Positions 24,579-39,520 of a stretch of 64,000 bases of DNA are shown here, piece by piece. The position numbers and the translations under genes are program-made. Within the stretch, counting starts at the first letter, position 1; every line of letters starts with the position of its first letter. The notes beneath the pieces were generated by a model that was not told the origin of the DNA, did not search any database, and was given only the letters and a program-made list of their open reading frames with translations. The stretch is from Bugula neritina (lineage: Eukaryota > Bryozoa > Gymnolaemata > Cheilostomatida > Bugulidae): the NCBI GenBank assembly GCA_964035545.1, contig OZ037768.1, positions 2,283,501 to 2,347,500 of the forward strand, written 5' to 3'.

Positions 24579-26419
24579 TGTAGCAAGCGTGAAATTCAAC
24601 TTGTATAATTTATCTTTAGTCAGTAAATTATGTAATTTTTATGAAAGAGCTTTTTGTATCAATGACATCATCTGAAACAGCAGTTTTGATCTTTTGAATT
24701 TGCTTTTGGTAAATACCTAAGCTTAGTTCAGCATTTTTTAGGGTTGGCAGTGCCCTGTCCCTTTTTGCAAAAATAGTAAATGTGAGTATTCGTTAACTCT
24801 TGCTCTGTAATACAGCATTGCACATTACTCTAGTGCTAAGTCATCTTATCCTTAGTACTCTGTAACTCTGCTATTAGTAGCTAAATTAACACGATTTTTG
24901 TGTAGAAGCAATATTCGAATGGTAAGTCTTATGCTATTGCATATTTTGTGAGATGATCTTTCTAACCACATCTTGTTTAAACTGTCAATGTATACCAACC
25001 TTATGTGATCTCTGAGAAATGGTGGCACCGCCCAATAACTCCGTCCTTACTTTCAATCATAATTTCATGTCTTGTGTCTCCTGAATTACACTGATGTAAA
25101 AGCTCTACTGCTTACACATTATTTTCCTTCTATATTTTTGCCACCTTTAAGAACGTCAGTCTGAAATAAAAATTTGAAAACCATAACAAAATGCTTGAGT
25201 TTTCTAAACTTTAAAAAGAGGATTCAACTCCTGTTGTATATTTTTCTTGTGGAAACGTGCAGCAAGTTAAAAACCATTTGAGTGCGGTGCTTCCAAATTT
25301 CTTAACATATAATTGGAATATTTTTACGTTACACCATCTGCAACTGTAGAACAAATTAATGTAGAAACTTGTAGCCAAAACCATGCCCCATACTACAAGG
25401 TAAAACTTGAAAACTACAGTGTAGGTCCACCCAAGTTGAAAATTATCAATTGCAAGACCTAATACTGTAACAAACCTGGTTATGCTAAAGTATATATACA
25501 TTGTACGAGCAACTTCAACCATTACACTGTGAGTTTTGTTGTTATGCTCATGGAAGCTTTTGAATGATTCGAAAAGCAATAATCTTGATTTTGGTTTAGA
25601 ATCTAGATGACCTGAAACCCTCAGATAATAACTAGCATTCCTTACTCTCATTATTCCCTTGACCCGTCCACTGCTACCAGTAATAACATCAAAGAGAGAT
25701 TAGTTATAAATCATCACGTCATAAATTAGTAGTTACAAAGAATTGTTAGCTTCCAAACTATAGAAGTTCATGTAAAGATTATTATATTAAAATGATATCA
25801 AAGGAAATTTCTAATGCTGAATCCCTAAACACATTCAAGTCTAGTTTATAAGGCTTTCAGGTACAACTAAACTTCAATTCGTATAATTTATTAAATCTAT
25901 TCCGATAACCACTCAATACTGCATCATAGAATCTACTCAGTTCAATAACAATTAATGTGAATATAAATAATAAGTGCTCATAATTCATAATAGATAATAC
26001 AGTGTGTACCTATAGTTAAACTCTGCAAATTTTATTTTGATCAATATTTTAGAATAGGATTTGAAGAGCCTACGAGCAAGATCATTGTGTAGGCTATATT
26101 GTCATACATTTATTGATCACGTTAGACAGTGATGTATAGCGTAGGAAACTATCAGCTCATTTCAGCTATCCTATAATTGCTGTTCGGTGATATTTGCTAG
26201 AAAACAGACAGCGTTTAATATACATGAGACTTTCGCTTCACCTGAAAGGTACTTGTGTCTTGAGAATAATTGCTTTCCCACTTGTATAGTCAGAAGAGGT
26301 GTTGATAAGAGCTGCTAGTTGAGTCAACCTTACAGTTATATTTCAAAGCAGCATTGAGTTACCTGCACACTGAATGTAGGTACTAAAGTAGCGTGCTCAG
26401 GACCTTAAATAAGATTATC
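24579..26419. other. IFT43 3' UTR and spacer before the DPP-like locus
   Basis: No gene is recognised. A 146-codon minus-strand open frame (25211-25651) has several hydrophobic stretches, but no recognisable family, no splice support and spacer-like composition. A possible IFT43 polyadenylation signal AATAAA lies at 25165-25170. Confidence 0.5.
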
Positions 26420-27323
26420 ATGCAGGTAAGTTGAATGAAATGCTTATAAGCTAATTCAAGGAACTATATTTTTTGTAATATCATATGTAGAACAGTACTA
26501 CATAATCTTTAATTCATTCACCTATCATATGTTATTATCAGCCTGCTATAAAACATACATCTGACGATATTACCATAATGTCGATATCGCCATAATGCAT
26601 TCTAAATTCTGCACAAAATTTTATTTGCTGTATTGGCTTTGAAATATAGTTAATTAATAAAACTTTAGGGCAAGTTGTTTTGTAACAAAAGCATTTTCAT
26701 AGTATAAACCTGTTTAGTTACTTCATTTTTAGATTTTGTTTATATAAATTAATCGCTGATATTTCAGCAATTTCTTTTTTGGACTGAAGATAGCATGAGT
26801 GTTTGCCAACATCTTAAGTGATAGATGAAATAAGATAGCAAAGTACTACAAATGTTTACTAATAATACAACATTTTATCACAATATTATTATATATTCAA
26901 TAACATAAAGCAAATAGTAGGAATCTATCGACTCCATTGTGTTTTCTTATGATATAAATAACTGTTATTCTTATTACCCAATCATTTATAAAATATACAC
27001 TGCTATAAATTCTTGATTTACAAAATTATGGTAACAAAAGTTGTATTTTATCCGTGTAGCCTTTTTAAACCATTGTTTACATTTGCAAATATTGACAATT
27101 TTATATAAAATATTGTCATATCTAAGTTCAGTCAGTGCCTCGCTATATGCCATAAATTTTGATAATTTCTGCAGTGTGAGAAGTTTAACTCATTCGAGAA
27201 AATTTATTCTTTGTTATGTCTACATTAACACCAGCATCACTAACAACGCTTATTGATAAATTTATGTGACTTTAACACTAAATTATTCTTTTTTAGGGCG
27301 TGGCTGTGAAAATAGAGAAAACG
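26420..27323 (+). CDS. DPP6/10-like gene: alternative N-terminus A (two small exons)
   Basis: A mini-exon ending ATGCAG at 26420-26425, followed by a strong donor GTAAGT, can join exon 27297-27323 (acceptor TTTTTTAG, donor GTGAGT). Together they encode MQGVAVKIEKT, ending in phase 0 and so compatible with the shared exon at 51350. Upstream bases of the first exon would be 5' UTR. This is the most distal candidate. It rests on splice-site quality and phase alone, so it is less certain than the longer first exons. Confidence 0.45.
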
Positions 27324-30300
27324 GTGAGTGAAAATTACCCATGATACACACTATATAAGTAGATGCATGCGTTTTTATCTGTGAAATGCTATTTACTGCC
27401 TGCATGGGAAATTGCTGCACAAGTAGTAGGTAATATACTTTGTGCCACACCTATATAAGTGTAATAAATTAATTGTTATTTAATTTATATGAAGCAACAT
27501 CTCTAATATTACTGTATGACATACTTTGTATCACAAGGGGGCAAGTAACATTATTGACTTCGGCTACAATTGCTATATGGAACTGCACAAAAATGAATTA
27601 AACTTTAGAATAGGAAATTTGATCAGAGTATAATGTATGAACTATAATATATTTTATATCTAGCAATAAAAACACTTAATTTCAGTCAGTATGTGTCTTT
27701 CTGCCATATCGCACTGGTTTATCTAGTATTTCAAAAACATATTAGAAGCTAAAAATTTCCTTTTACATTATAGTTATCTCTTTAAACAATATATAGTTTT
27801 AAAATATTTGTAATTAATATTGCTGCTGATACAAATTCAAATAGAATAGAAATATAATAAGTAAATAATCAAATAATAAGGAAATAAATAATTAGCAAAT
27901 AAAAAAATAATTAATTAGATATAGCAGTAACTAACACTTCAATTGCCTAATTTTTATATATACTTTATAAGTTTTGCATCTTGGATATTATCGCTTAGTT
28001 TATTTGTACTTTGATTATCATAGCTAAAAGAGTGACTGCTCCTCACCACTGCCCTTGTTGCTGTATATAATTAGACTGTATCAGGCTGAGACATCAATGT
28101 GGTTATCCTATATAGGTTAGACATCATTGCAGAGCCAGAGTCACCAATACAAGCTTACTTTTTTTATTAAAACTTTATTGAGAATTGTAAAAAATTAGAT
28201 TACGCCTTATAGAAATTTGCATACACACTATGCATGTATGAGCCATGCATTATTATAATCGTATTATAATACAAAAATAATAGCATAAGTGACTTATGGC
28301 ATACGGCACAAACTGCTTTATAATGCGTACAACTAGATTTATTTTTTATGTGCATTACAATCCTGCTATGAAATAAAATGAGATTGCATGCATTTATAGA
28401 GCAAATGCCCTAAAAATATTGAAGCAATTTATTATAAGGTATATCATCAACCTTTACAACTATTTTTTATTCAGTATTTTTCTGTAAAACCTCAATTTTT
28501 ATACAAATGCATAAATTATGCTAGAGATCATTAGTTTGGCAACTAGGAAGTTGTGAATAATATTCTTACGTATGTTCCAAATTAATATTTCATATTGTAT
28601 TACCTACTATTCAGCTGTAATATGATGTATACATAGAAAATTCAACCATGCTCTATATTCTGTAATTTGCCATATATATATTAGTACATATTAATGATAT
28701 GATATGATATGCATTACACGCTTTCAATTGTTGCTTTGAGTTTTTTATGAATTTTTTATACAGTGAATCTCAGCCTTTTAAATAAAGAAGTGATAATAGA
28801 ATAATTTAGACTGTGAAATGTGGCATGCATAGACAAGCCATACCTGTATAGATATACATGCATATGCCTTCAATGGTTGCCTTGTGCGTTGCATTTCTTT
28901 ACTGTCTGGTTATTAAGTTTTCATTTTCACTCCAGAATTACTATAATAATATTAAGGTGAATGAATGATTGAGATGGTCGAGAAAGACTTTAAATATGTT
29001 GAGTAGTTTGGTGAGAATCTGTACACTTTGTATGGGAATGATCTGATAACTGAATAGGTGGGAGGGGCTTCTTGCGTCTAGTAAAATGTGGTTTTCTAAA
29101 ACTCTAAATAGCTAGGCTATCATTACATGTTGCATGCTATCCAGCTATTCAACTTCGTGATGTATGATACAGAGTAGGAATATCCATATAAGTAATGTAC
29201 TATAGCATTCTACTAGGTATGTGTGCATACTAACGATATAACAGTAGCAATGCTTTATGGCTGTAACATACTCTAGTGAATTATTTATTCTGTGGGAAAC
29301 CTCAAGTGTTTTAGCTTATATATAATTTATGCTGCCATATTTCAAAACTTTGTGAAGTGCATATTGAAACTGCTGAATGAAAGCTGATTGCCCCTTACAA
29401 AGCCTCTTTGCTTGTCGCACCAAAACTCAGTTGATGACATAACGGTTGATTAAAACTGATGTGAAAATTTAATATTTTTATTTTTAAAATTAAAAAATTA
29501 AAAAATGCTATTGTGTATAAAAATTGTAAAATATATTTTGCTACTTATTTAAATAGAAGATATAGGGGGGGGGGGGGGGGGTATTTACAATGTAGGTCTG
29601 CATCTTTAGGTTCAAGTCACAACGTGATGTGAAGTATCTATTACATACTATGCAGTGAGAGTTTATATAGCTAACAGTTTTTTTTGTGGCCACAAAATTC
29701 AAGCTTTACCTCAAAGTTGCAAGAGAGGTTGAAACTATGTTATAAATCATTAGTAGCATATTTGAAAACTTTTAACAAATTGGCCATATCAAACTATTCA
29801 ATATACAATATATAATTAAATAACACAATAAAATTGAATTACATATAAAGCCTCCAATAACAATATAGCACAACATAAATTAATGCAATATAACGTATGA
29901 CATGGTATAATAAATGTAGTAATGACATAATGACACTTCTAATCTAAGCTTAGCTCTAATTGGCTCACCACTTGCAAATTGTAAATTATCATATGACTAA
30001 TCATCTGGTTTTAATTTTGTAAAGTCTATACTAATGCAGCTCATTTCAAAAGATAGTATTATACTGGGTAATGTGGGTATTATTTTTACATTATTATTGT
30101 ATTATAATAGCTAAATGTATGTTGGATCATATATGAATAATGGCAATTATTATTTATAATTATTTGAGTAATTATGTAATTGAAACTGCATGTGTTTAGA
30201 AGTTATCTGCTATTGAAATATATGCAATGCATAACTATTGCTTCAATAGCTTTATACGTAAAACTTAAACCTTGCTTCTGCTATCATATTTATGGTAATA

Positions 30301-31172
30301 CATATTCAGTCATATTGGTAATATTATACAAATATCACTAAAGTTGTAAGAAAGGCTCATAAAAAGTTTTTCTTAGTGTGGAATAGAAAATCTCACAGAA
30401 CTATTTTGGTACTTCAATAGCTAAAGACAGTAAATTATGCATGCAGTATGCACTCATTATTTAAGAATATAGTTAAAATAATATACACATTTTATGGAAA
30501 ATTAATTTTGTTTTAAAATGTATGTAGAGAAATGTTGAAAAGATTCGGATATAATATTTTGCAAACGTTAGAAAATCTTTGTCAATTTTAATAAGAGCTT
30601 ACTGAATTAATAGTGACTCCTAAAGATTTACATAGCAACAGGCAGTGCCTAGAGTACATTACAAGTATGAAGCATTTTAGTGAATAATGATAATTAAATT
30701 GCCACTAACGCAATTACCACAGCTATAAGCAACCTGCTGATGAAATCTCTTCACAAGAGGGGAGCAGATTTGTAAAAGAATAGGGGTAGGCGCTTAGCTC
30801 AGTGCACTCAACTAAAGATTTAAGATTGATATATTTGCAGTCTAGTGTAGAGTGTGTATGCTTTAGATTAGGTATATTCATTTACTAAAATATGCATCTT
30901 ACTGCAAAGCATTTATGCTGAATAATTTCTTTTGAAGTCAGTTTGCTCAGGATATGTTTACATACTTATCCGCTCTCCTACTGGTTCTAGCGTATTTCAG
31001 AGGCAGTGACATCCCTTATTAGTTACACCTATTTTAATTGGCTGTAATATCTCCATTTGATACTATTGCATCGATGTACATAGTTGTTATGACGTGGACT
31101 AAGAGATCATTGGCATAGAATTATAGAAGTCGAGGAGAAAGTAATAGGTCGGTTAACTCTTGCTGACTCGAC

Positions 31173-31256
31173 ATGTACGCGGCCAATCAGCAACAGAAAT
31201 GGAAGGAGCCAGATGACGACGCTGTAGACTTGGTAACAGTTAAGAGAGCTCGTAAG
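31173..31256 (+). CDS. DPP6/10-like gene: alternative first exon B (28 codons)
   Basis: ATG at 31173 opens MYAANQQQKWKEPDDD and ends VKRARK at a good donor (AAG/GTAAAG), phase 0. The peptide is hydrophilic, acidic then basic, fitting a short cytoplasmic N-terminus of a type II membrane protein. It joins in frame to ELVGS in the shared exon. Confidence 0.7.
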
Positions 31257-32382
31257 GTAAAGGCTATGAGTTTCTGTGTTGGTTGCTTCGAATTTGTTTG
31301 AACTACTGTTGAATCAGTTTTAGTTTTTTTTTTGCAATTAATACCAAGCAACCAAGCAATAGCTATAATAAATCAAAACATTAATGAGGAGTTAAACCAC
31401 CACTCAATATTAATTTAACTAGTTTAAATCAATTAAATTAAAATGTCTAGCTATAGCAATTTTTACTTCACTGCTGGAAGCTATATTGCATGCACCAATT
31501 AACGGCACTTAGTAAATCAACTAGGGAATACTCTACTCAGCTGTAGTAAATAGACTTAGCAAATCTCAAACCAAAGAAATTTTTCTTCTTGAAGTATATG
31601 TTTTGCTGTATAACTCCATATCTTGCTCTAAGTTGTGCTGTATTAGAGTATAATTTATGATAAAAATGTGCCAATATTTTCCTAGTTAAAAAGTTCACTT
31701 ACACACATGAGTGGCTTGTGGTAACTGCTTGCTGCATGTGACTGAATGTAAATTTGAGAACTGCTTTAGAACCTGCATCTACTGTCTCAGACTATAGAGC
31801 CTAGTTCTGCTAACTATAAAACAAAGAACTATCTTTTAGAAGCATTAAGGTATTTTAGCTTTCACTCTGAGAGTACTTGGTGGACGCGTTGCCTTCACTA
31901 CAGCAATGCTTTTACCGGTAAAGTTTGGTTGGCTACAGGAATAACATCCAATAAATTCTACAGTTATAAATATCATACATGTAAAAACTTTTACAAGACA
32001 GGCTAAAATATAAATCTTGCAGCGTGGGAAGTTATCCTCATTTCAAATAAGGCAAATGCATTGCAAATCCAAACCCAAAGTATAAAATTAGGAACATTCA
32101 AGTCATGAGGTGAAAATTTGCATATTTGCATTTGGGAGGTTTGTAGAATTTAACACAATGGACTACGTCATGTTGATATCTGATAGAAATTGCTAAATTT
32201 GTTTTGCATGCTAGTGTTATGTTGTGTATGAATTAAAGCAATGTTAGACTACTATATCATTAATGCTAACCAAGCCACAGCTTGCTCAAAAATATTACAT
32301 GTATAGGTTCTTCAAAAGTTGTCTCAAAATCAGCTAAGATTTCTAGAAAGTTTAAATGATCTAGCAGTTGATAAAAAAGATG

Positions 32383-32528
<146 letters not shown>

Positions 32529-33914
32529 TCAGTCTACTAATTTGGGTACTGAAGCTAGCCATGTGCTGGAGTGTCCAGTAAAACTAATACTACCTCCAAG
32601 TAAGGCAATGCAATATTTTATTTGCACAGAAATGTTTCACATGTATACAAGAAAAACATTGGACTAAGAAAACAAAGGGTGTTCGTGACTAAATTTGTTG
32701 TCATTGTGGACAGTGGAATGTTGCATGTGTATAAGATCTTGTGTAATCTAGCAACAGGCTATGTTATAATATTATGCTATACTATATGAGTCAACCTTTC
32801 TCAAGCTGTAAAGTCTAAACTAGAATATACCGATTGCTAATGTTATTCATGCAGCATTTCTTTGTGCTGCAATAGAGGTTTTTCTTCGTTGTCAAGTTCA
32901 TAAGAGTTTGTTATTTATCTTTTAAAACTTGTGTTCAATTTATAGCAAAAGCAGGTTGTAAGCCTGTACAACTTTTTTCTACAAAAAGACTAAACGTCCT
33001 TTAGTTTTTCAATCAAATTATATACTGAATTGTAAGATACTACCACCTCTTAGCTATTGTAGCAAATATAAAACAATATAATAAAGCATTGAAGGGAATG
33101 CCTTGGTGAAAATAAAAATAACTGTTTAAATTTGCTTTTTGCTGTCTAGTCTTAGAGCAAGGACAAGTTTTGAATAGTTAACTGAATAAGTTTTGATGAA
33201 ATAGAGTTGCTCTTGCAGCTTCAGTTTTTGATCCCATTTATTCATTTTAAACCAATTAATATTATTAATAAATTTGAGCAGATATAGCATTCGTAGTTAT
33301 AGAACATCTAGTAATTGTGTTGAATAATAAAAGTTGTTCTATCCTTCAAACTAACAACTGTGAATATTTTAAGAGTTGTCTTTCCGAATGAGTTGACTTG
33401 TTGCATAAAGTCTTGGAGGCAAACAGAAATATAAAATTAATCATATTAACTTTTTCAGCTTCTAGATTCTTCTAACAGCATAACTCTTGGTATTCTGATA
33501 TCTTTGACCGTCAAGTAAAACTTTGTATCTAAACAATCTACATACTCATTAAGCCCATGCAGGAATAATTAGACAAGTTAAAAAGCTCTAAGGTGTAGGT
33601 ACTATCTTATGCATTGAAATAAAGCAAACAGCTACTTACATATAGCTGCTTTATAAGTTTATATTATATCCTGTAATTTTTTTGAAATCAATTTGCAGTC
33701 ATACAAATCAATAAACAACCAGGCATGTTAGAATATTGAGTGGAAGCTTCATTGGCTTTGCTCTTAATACTACTTTATATGATTTCTGCATAATTATATA
33801 ACCTTTTGAAATTGCGAATATCTAGTAACTGTTTGAGTTCTACTTTATTATGAGCAATAAAACTTTTCTGAAAATAGTTCCTGATAGACAATCGGTTTTG
33901 GGAAGTTTGCTGAA

Positions 33915-34390
33915 TAATATGATATAATACAATATAATATAATATAGGTAATATAACATAATACAATATAATATAATACAATATAATATAATATAATATT
34001 ATATAATATAACACAATGTAATATAATATAATATGATATAATACAATATAATATAAAATAGGTAATATAACATAATATAATATAATATAACATAATATAA
34101 TATAACATAATACAATATAATATAACATAATATAATATAACATGACATAATATAATGTAGTATAACACAATATAGTATAATAAAATATAAAATAATCAAC
34201 ATATATAATATGTATTATATAATATAATATAGCATAATATAATATCATGTAATATAATATAACATAATATAATATAAAATAAGTCAACATAACCTAATTT
34301 AATATAATATAAGATGATATAGTGTAATAAAATATAATATGCTATAATAGAATATATTGTAATACAATATAATATAGTATGAAATAATGT
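33915..34390. repeat. (TATAA)n degenerate pentanucleotide array
   Basis: Runs of AATATAATATAACATAAT. The three open frames of Ile/Leu/Tyr repeats on the minus strand are the translation of this five-base unit. A weaker cousin is at 43875-44060. Confidence 0.92.
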
Positions 34391-35459
34391 ACTAATTTGT
34401 AGTATATAGGTTTTCTACAATGATTCCATGATTTAGATGCAAATTTGTTGTAAAAGTAAACACTGCTTTTAAAACCTACATAAAAAACCGTTTGTTAGTG
34501 TTTAAAAGCTTATTGCCAACTAGTATCTAAAATATAGTGACTAGAAAAATAATAAAAATGTGTTATAGGTTTATATGTAAAACTTCTGTATTTAGGCTTA
34601 TGAAACCAATTTTTTAAAGTTAACTGCAAATATAATATTAAAATATATAACATAACACATTGCATAATATAGTATATAATAAATGATATGATATATGATT
34701 CAATATAATATCTAAAAAGCTTATTTATCTCAAATGACACAAAAATAATACTTAGAACACCTTTAAAGTTTAAACCAAAGATTTGTAAGTTTATATAAAA
34801 AATTGGTTTTTAGCTTGAGACACGAAATGGTTACAATTCAAATTGTTAAGTATTGTTTGATTATTTAATTTATTATTCGATTTATTATATATCATAATAT
34901 ATATTGCTCTGTTGAATATAATGTGATGATTCAGTATATTGTATGCAGAATGCACACTAAGCTATATTATTGTAACACAAACATAAACTAGCAAACCACT
35001 TACATTCAACATAGCCTCATTACAGCCCACTAGAAACGGTGGGACAAGTAACACGCACCTAAAGTCATTTACACATATAACCACTGAAGGTTTAGTACTG
35101 TAAAAGCCTTCACGCTATTCGTAATAAGTGGCATTGTCGAATCTTTACTGCTCAGTGAATAGGATATTGGAGTTCCAATTATCAGCAGAGGCTGGACTCA
35201 TCAATAATTAATCTTGTGTATTAAAAGCAAGGCATTTATTCATCAATTCCTAGAAAAATGTGTCGATATATTTGATTCGTTGACTGTTTACTGACTAAGG
35301 AAAGAAGACATTTAAGTTTTTCTCGCCTACAATTCGCTAGACTCGGTAATGTTTCTCCCAGGAATACAGTTATGGCTGTCACTTCCCAGCTAATCGTCTA
35401 ATTAACCAACATCAACATTTTCTTCTAACTTATCAAACGGATTATTTAACTGGACCGCC

Positions 35460-35558
35460 ATGGCTGCCGCAGCAGCTGGTGCTGCCAAAATAACTCGAAA
35501 TGACAGCCCGAGAAAGATTCGTAGAGGTCAGCAACCCCAGGACCTGACTGACCTGATG
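35460..35558 (+). CDS. DPP6/10-like gene: alternative first exon C (33 codons)
   Basis: ATG at 35460 opens MAAAAAGAAKITRNDSPRKI and ends at DLTDLM followed by donor GTAAGC, phase 0. Ala-rich then basic. The preceding 200 bases are less AT-rich than the surroundings, consistent with a 5' UTR and promoter. The start codon context (GCCATGG) is strong. Confidence 0.75.
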
Positions 35559-38500
35559 GTAAGCTTAGTTGTTGAACTTTTAGTGACTTAAAACAATTGC
35601 ATGCATTTCTGACGTTACACTAAATCGTTTACATTGAATCGTTTACACTGAATTGTCTACATTGAATACAATAAGAAATAGACTTTTACCGAACTGAAAA
35701 TATCAGCAAAATAACTTATAGCAACAATTATGCTTCGACATTGCTACAGTTTAAATAAACCTTCTTGCTATTTATAGAATTTTTGTTATTGCAAATATTT
35801 TTAAAGTACAAAAAAGTAGCATATACTTTGTTTGCTTAGGCCTTTTAGATGTTATTGGGATATCAGAAAAGCTATAAAAATGTCAATAATTTTAGTATGT
35901 ATGAGTATATGCAAGTCATCCATTGCACCAGTTAAAGCAACATTTGAGTGATTTATATTATAGCCTTCGAGCTAACAGTTATAATTCTGGAATCAATTAA
36001 TGCCCTTAGGCTATGTAGAAGGGTGAAATAGAATGAGATTCAATAGTGTTTTACGTAGATGTCTTATTAGTATATGCCGTATGTACACATATTAGAGGAG
36101 CATATATTTATATGTATTAGTGTGTGTACATGGACATAATGTGCAAACAATAGGATCAAATTTCACAGATAATTGCATGCTTCGAGTTTTAGAAACTTGT
36201 AAATCCTTCCAAAAATATCCCCATAAATCTTACGTATAAACAATGGAGATAACTGCTTAGACTTAACATGTTGCATGAGAAAATTGTCTTTTACACAGAA
36301 AGTGGTTTTTAAACTGTGATAGGCAATTATATTTTCTTATACTGTATTTAATAACTTAAGGAAACTAAAACATTCTATTTTAAAATCTGAAGATGAAATT
36401 GTAACTGTAGCTGAAGTGGGCCGCTGGTGTGAACCAAGCAAGTGGTGTTATTCTTGTGTTATTCTAAGCTGATTTTATGGACTATAAATAAATCAATAAC
36501 ATGCAGAGTAATACAAGGGGTGAAGTCAATGCATTCACTGATATTGATGAGCTTAAAGTATACACTAATAGAAAGTACTAGCCCAGTGCTTATCTTTACA
36601 CATAAACTAATATTTCAAATAAGCCAATTACATCAACACATACAGAGTTGTAGCACACAGGGCTCTATAATACCATTAGGATTGAGTAAATTTTGTAGAT
36701 GTATACAGGTGCATGCTAATTTCACTAGTAGCTGTCTAATAAATTAATTAATATAATAAATAAATTAGCACAGAAATAGAATTAACTCAACAGCTTAGTA
36801 AAAACTTATTTTTCACACAGCAGTTCCCTTACAACTCAAGTCTGTTTGAACCTTCTATTCCTTCGTTGGTTAAAGTTATAAGTCAGCTAAGAAATGTACC
36901 TCTTATTATGCTGGCGACATGATTTGAGGAGTTTTGCCATAGTATAATATAGAAACTGTGCTCTTCTTCATATCACTATTTAGTTTTGCTATAGACCTAG
37001 CACCCTAACCACAGTATATCACAGCAGCTTTTTATAAGTAGCTTTTTTAACCAAGAAATTTTTATCATAATCTATGTATATCATCAGATAAATTAGTTTC
37101 TGCTGCATGGAAACTGTTACAGTCCCTAACATATGTCACCTGTCAGTTTAATTAGTGATTATTCGTAGAGAAAAAATATTTTTGGTGAAAGCATCGTAAC
37201 AGCTTTGTATGGTGGCCGTATTTAAGAAGTGCTTTTTATCTGTTAATGGCCTCACTAAATAATTTATTATAACAAAGTTTCACATATGTGTAGGAATAAT
37301 ATTAGCTGTGGGCAGTTGATGTCAAATATTCACTCCTTCTGAGGCTATAATTGATTCTGTACACACTTTCATATCATACTGTAGGCTATGTTAGTGTCTT
37401 GGGAATATTCAAAGGTCAGGGAATCACTACCAGCTTCAAATATAGCTTGACCAACATGTGGTTCAGTCCTAAACTGATTGTAATAAACGCTAGAGTCGCC
37501 CGTGCTTGTAGTAATGAGTGGGCAACTCCTAGGAGAAATTAAATAATTTGTTATAATTATGATGTGCTGGTCAATGCAATGTATAATATACATCAGGTTC
37601 TAAACATATTTAGTGAAAATAAAGAAAACTTTTCACATTTTTGCAGGAAACACCACTTAATGTACTGCTCGTGTATTGAACATAAAGGTGTGCCAGATGA
37701 GTTATACTATAAATATATTCTCAAGCGTACCACCCATGAACTTTCAATACTCTATTATGCAGTTGCATAAGTGCAGTTCAGCATAGGTACATTAATTCTT
37801 ATAATTATAATGCTGTGTGCGAAATATTTGCTTTTAAAAACTTTTGGAACTTTAAAGTCACTTTTCATTTAAGCTAAGTTTTAACAAATAGGTGTAGGAA
37901 TATTGATTGCCTTACTAAATATTATTTGCAGCTCAAATAGAAAAGCAGATAACTTCTATTTCTAATTCTGGTGTAAAATAAAACACATAGAGGAGTTGTA
38001 GTCTCAATAAAAGGCTACCATTAATCATTATCCCCTATGAAATATTATATATACATGCAGATCAATCGATGGAGTTGAAACTAACAGCTAAGGCTATTGG
38101 ATATCCTACATAATGATACTGATATAAGAGTATACTGGTATAATAAATGATTATTTAGAATACATAAGTTAGAAACAAATTAGATTAAGTTGTGAAAAAT
38201 AGTCATCACTCAACACTTACACACACACACGCACGCGCACACGCACATATGCGTGGCTATTTGACGTAAATAAAATTTATTCTCTGAGCAGAGTAAACAG
38301 ACAAACTCCAATATTTATTTAAACAAAACTGATCTCCACGCAATTTCCTTCTAATGAGCTCTAATTTTCAGTTACTCAAAGTTATTTACTTAATATCACA
38401 ATATCCGCAACCCTTTTTTATTTGAAAATAAAAAACTAGCGTTTCAAAGTTTAACCAGATATCGTATTCTATTGACTTTTACTCTATAGCTTGACATTCC

Positions 38501-39180
38501 TATCATAGCTGCAGTTTGACACAAGAAGGTGTGCCGTTATAACATATAGTTATGCATTGCACCCTTCGCCCAATCATATTCTCATAATCATGTCAATATA
38601 GAATTGATATCTGCTTCCAAGTATCTAATTATGTACTCAATAGCCTATCATGTTCACTAGGCAGCAGAGCAGCTGCCGAAGTTAGTCCGGACAGATCTGG
38701 TTGTAATCGCTAAAGAGGGTATCACAGTGATTTTACTTAAAATAATTTATTAACTGAAAGAGGAATATTTGAACTGATGCTAAAAGGATACTCAACAAAA
38801 CCTGCTGACTTTACATCGGCAGCCTGATTCTACTCAGCCTCATTGATTGTATGGATAAAAGAGCAACGCTGTGTTTTCATAATCTCTAGAAGATTGAAGT
38901 TAGTCTCTCTAACCTACCTTGGCTACCATTGAACTACATTCTTTTATCACTGTTCCTTTTCATGTTAATTGATACTGCTTTCACTTCTATTGACACGAGC
39001 AATTAAGGGTGTTAAAATTGTTGAAAAGATTTGAGACAATCCGCCATTTGTTTCAGAATTAAGTAACATGACTTAACACAATGTGTCACCAGATCTAATC
39101 CTTATTCTTGCTTAAATAAACACAGCTCATGCATATAACTTGCCTGCATTGTGCTGCCGGAGGTGTATAAGCACTAAGAT

Positions 39181-39441
39181 ATGAATAGCATTAACATCGG
39201 TGCAGCCAGCACAGGCAACAGTCTTGGGTTGCTGCCGTATAGCCTCAGTGCCAGTCGCCACTCCATAGCTCGGTCTCTCTACTCCTCCTCTACCAACATG
39301 AACGCTGCAATTTCCACTGGGAAGCAAGGGAAAGGGGTTAGCGATGGTCATGATGATCATCCAGTTCGGGTCTCCTCCAAGGGAATTGACCCTATATCTT
39401 TAAGGACGGTGACTGTAGATGAGTCTTTCCAGAGAATGGAG
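39181..39441 (+). CDS. DPP6/10-like gene: alternative first exon D (87 codons)
   Basis: The longest first exon, 39181-39441, opens MNSINIGAASTGNSLGLL, is rich in Ser, Asn, Gly and His, and ends VDESFQRME at donor GTAAAA in phase 0. No signal peptide or membrane segment is present, so it would be a long cytoplasmic tail preceding the shared anchor. Higher GC content and codon-like composition set it apart from the flanking DNA. A pentanucleotide array begins about 80 bases after its donor. Confidence 0.72.
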
Positions 39442-39520
39442 GTAAAATATCTCTAACTCTCAACACATGGTTGTATTATAATTGTATATAAGGTATATAG
39501 TATAATGTAGTATAATATAA

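Noticed and set aside
25211-25651. 146-codon minus-strand ORF after IFT43
   Set aside because: No recognisable domain, no splice or promoter support, and the composition is like the spacer. Chance ORFs of this size occur in 64 kb.
27405-27431. ATG GGA AAT TGC TGC ACA... (MGNCCTSS), a classic myristoyl/palmitoyl start, ending at a possible donor
   Set aside because: The donor is in phase 2; joined to the shared DPP exon it reads into a stop, so it does not fit as another first exon.
30788-30830. tRNA-like A-box (GGCGCTTAGCTCAGTGC)
   Set aside because: No matching B-box, acceptor stem or cloverleaf follows; probably chance or a very old SINE remnant.
33775-34290. 171-codon ORF of Ile/Leu/Tyr
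   Set aside because: Translation of the degenerate TATAA array.
38660-38705. Possible further DPP first exon (ATG TTC ACT AGG CAG CAG...)
   Set aside because: The only donor (GTTAGT) is in phase 1 and the frame closes at once, so it is incompatible with the shared exon.
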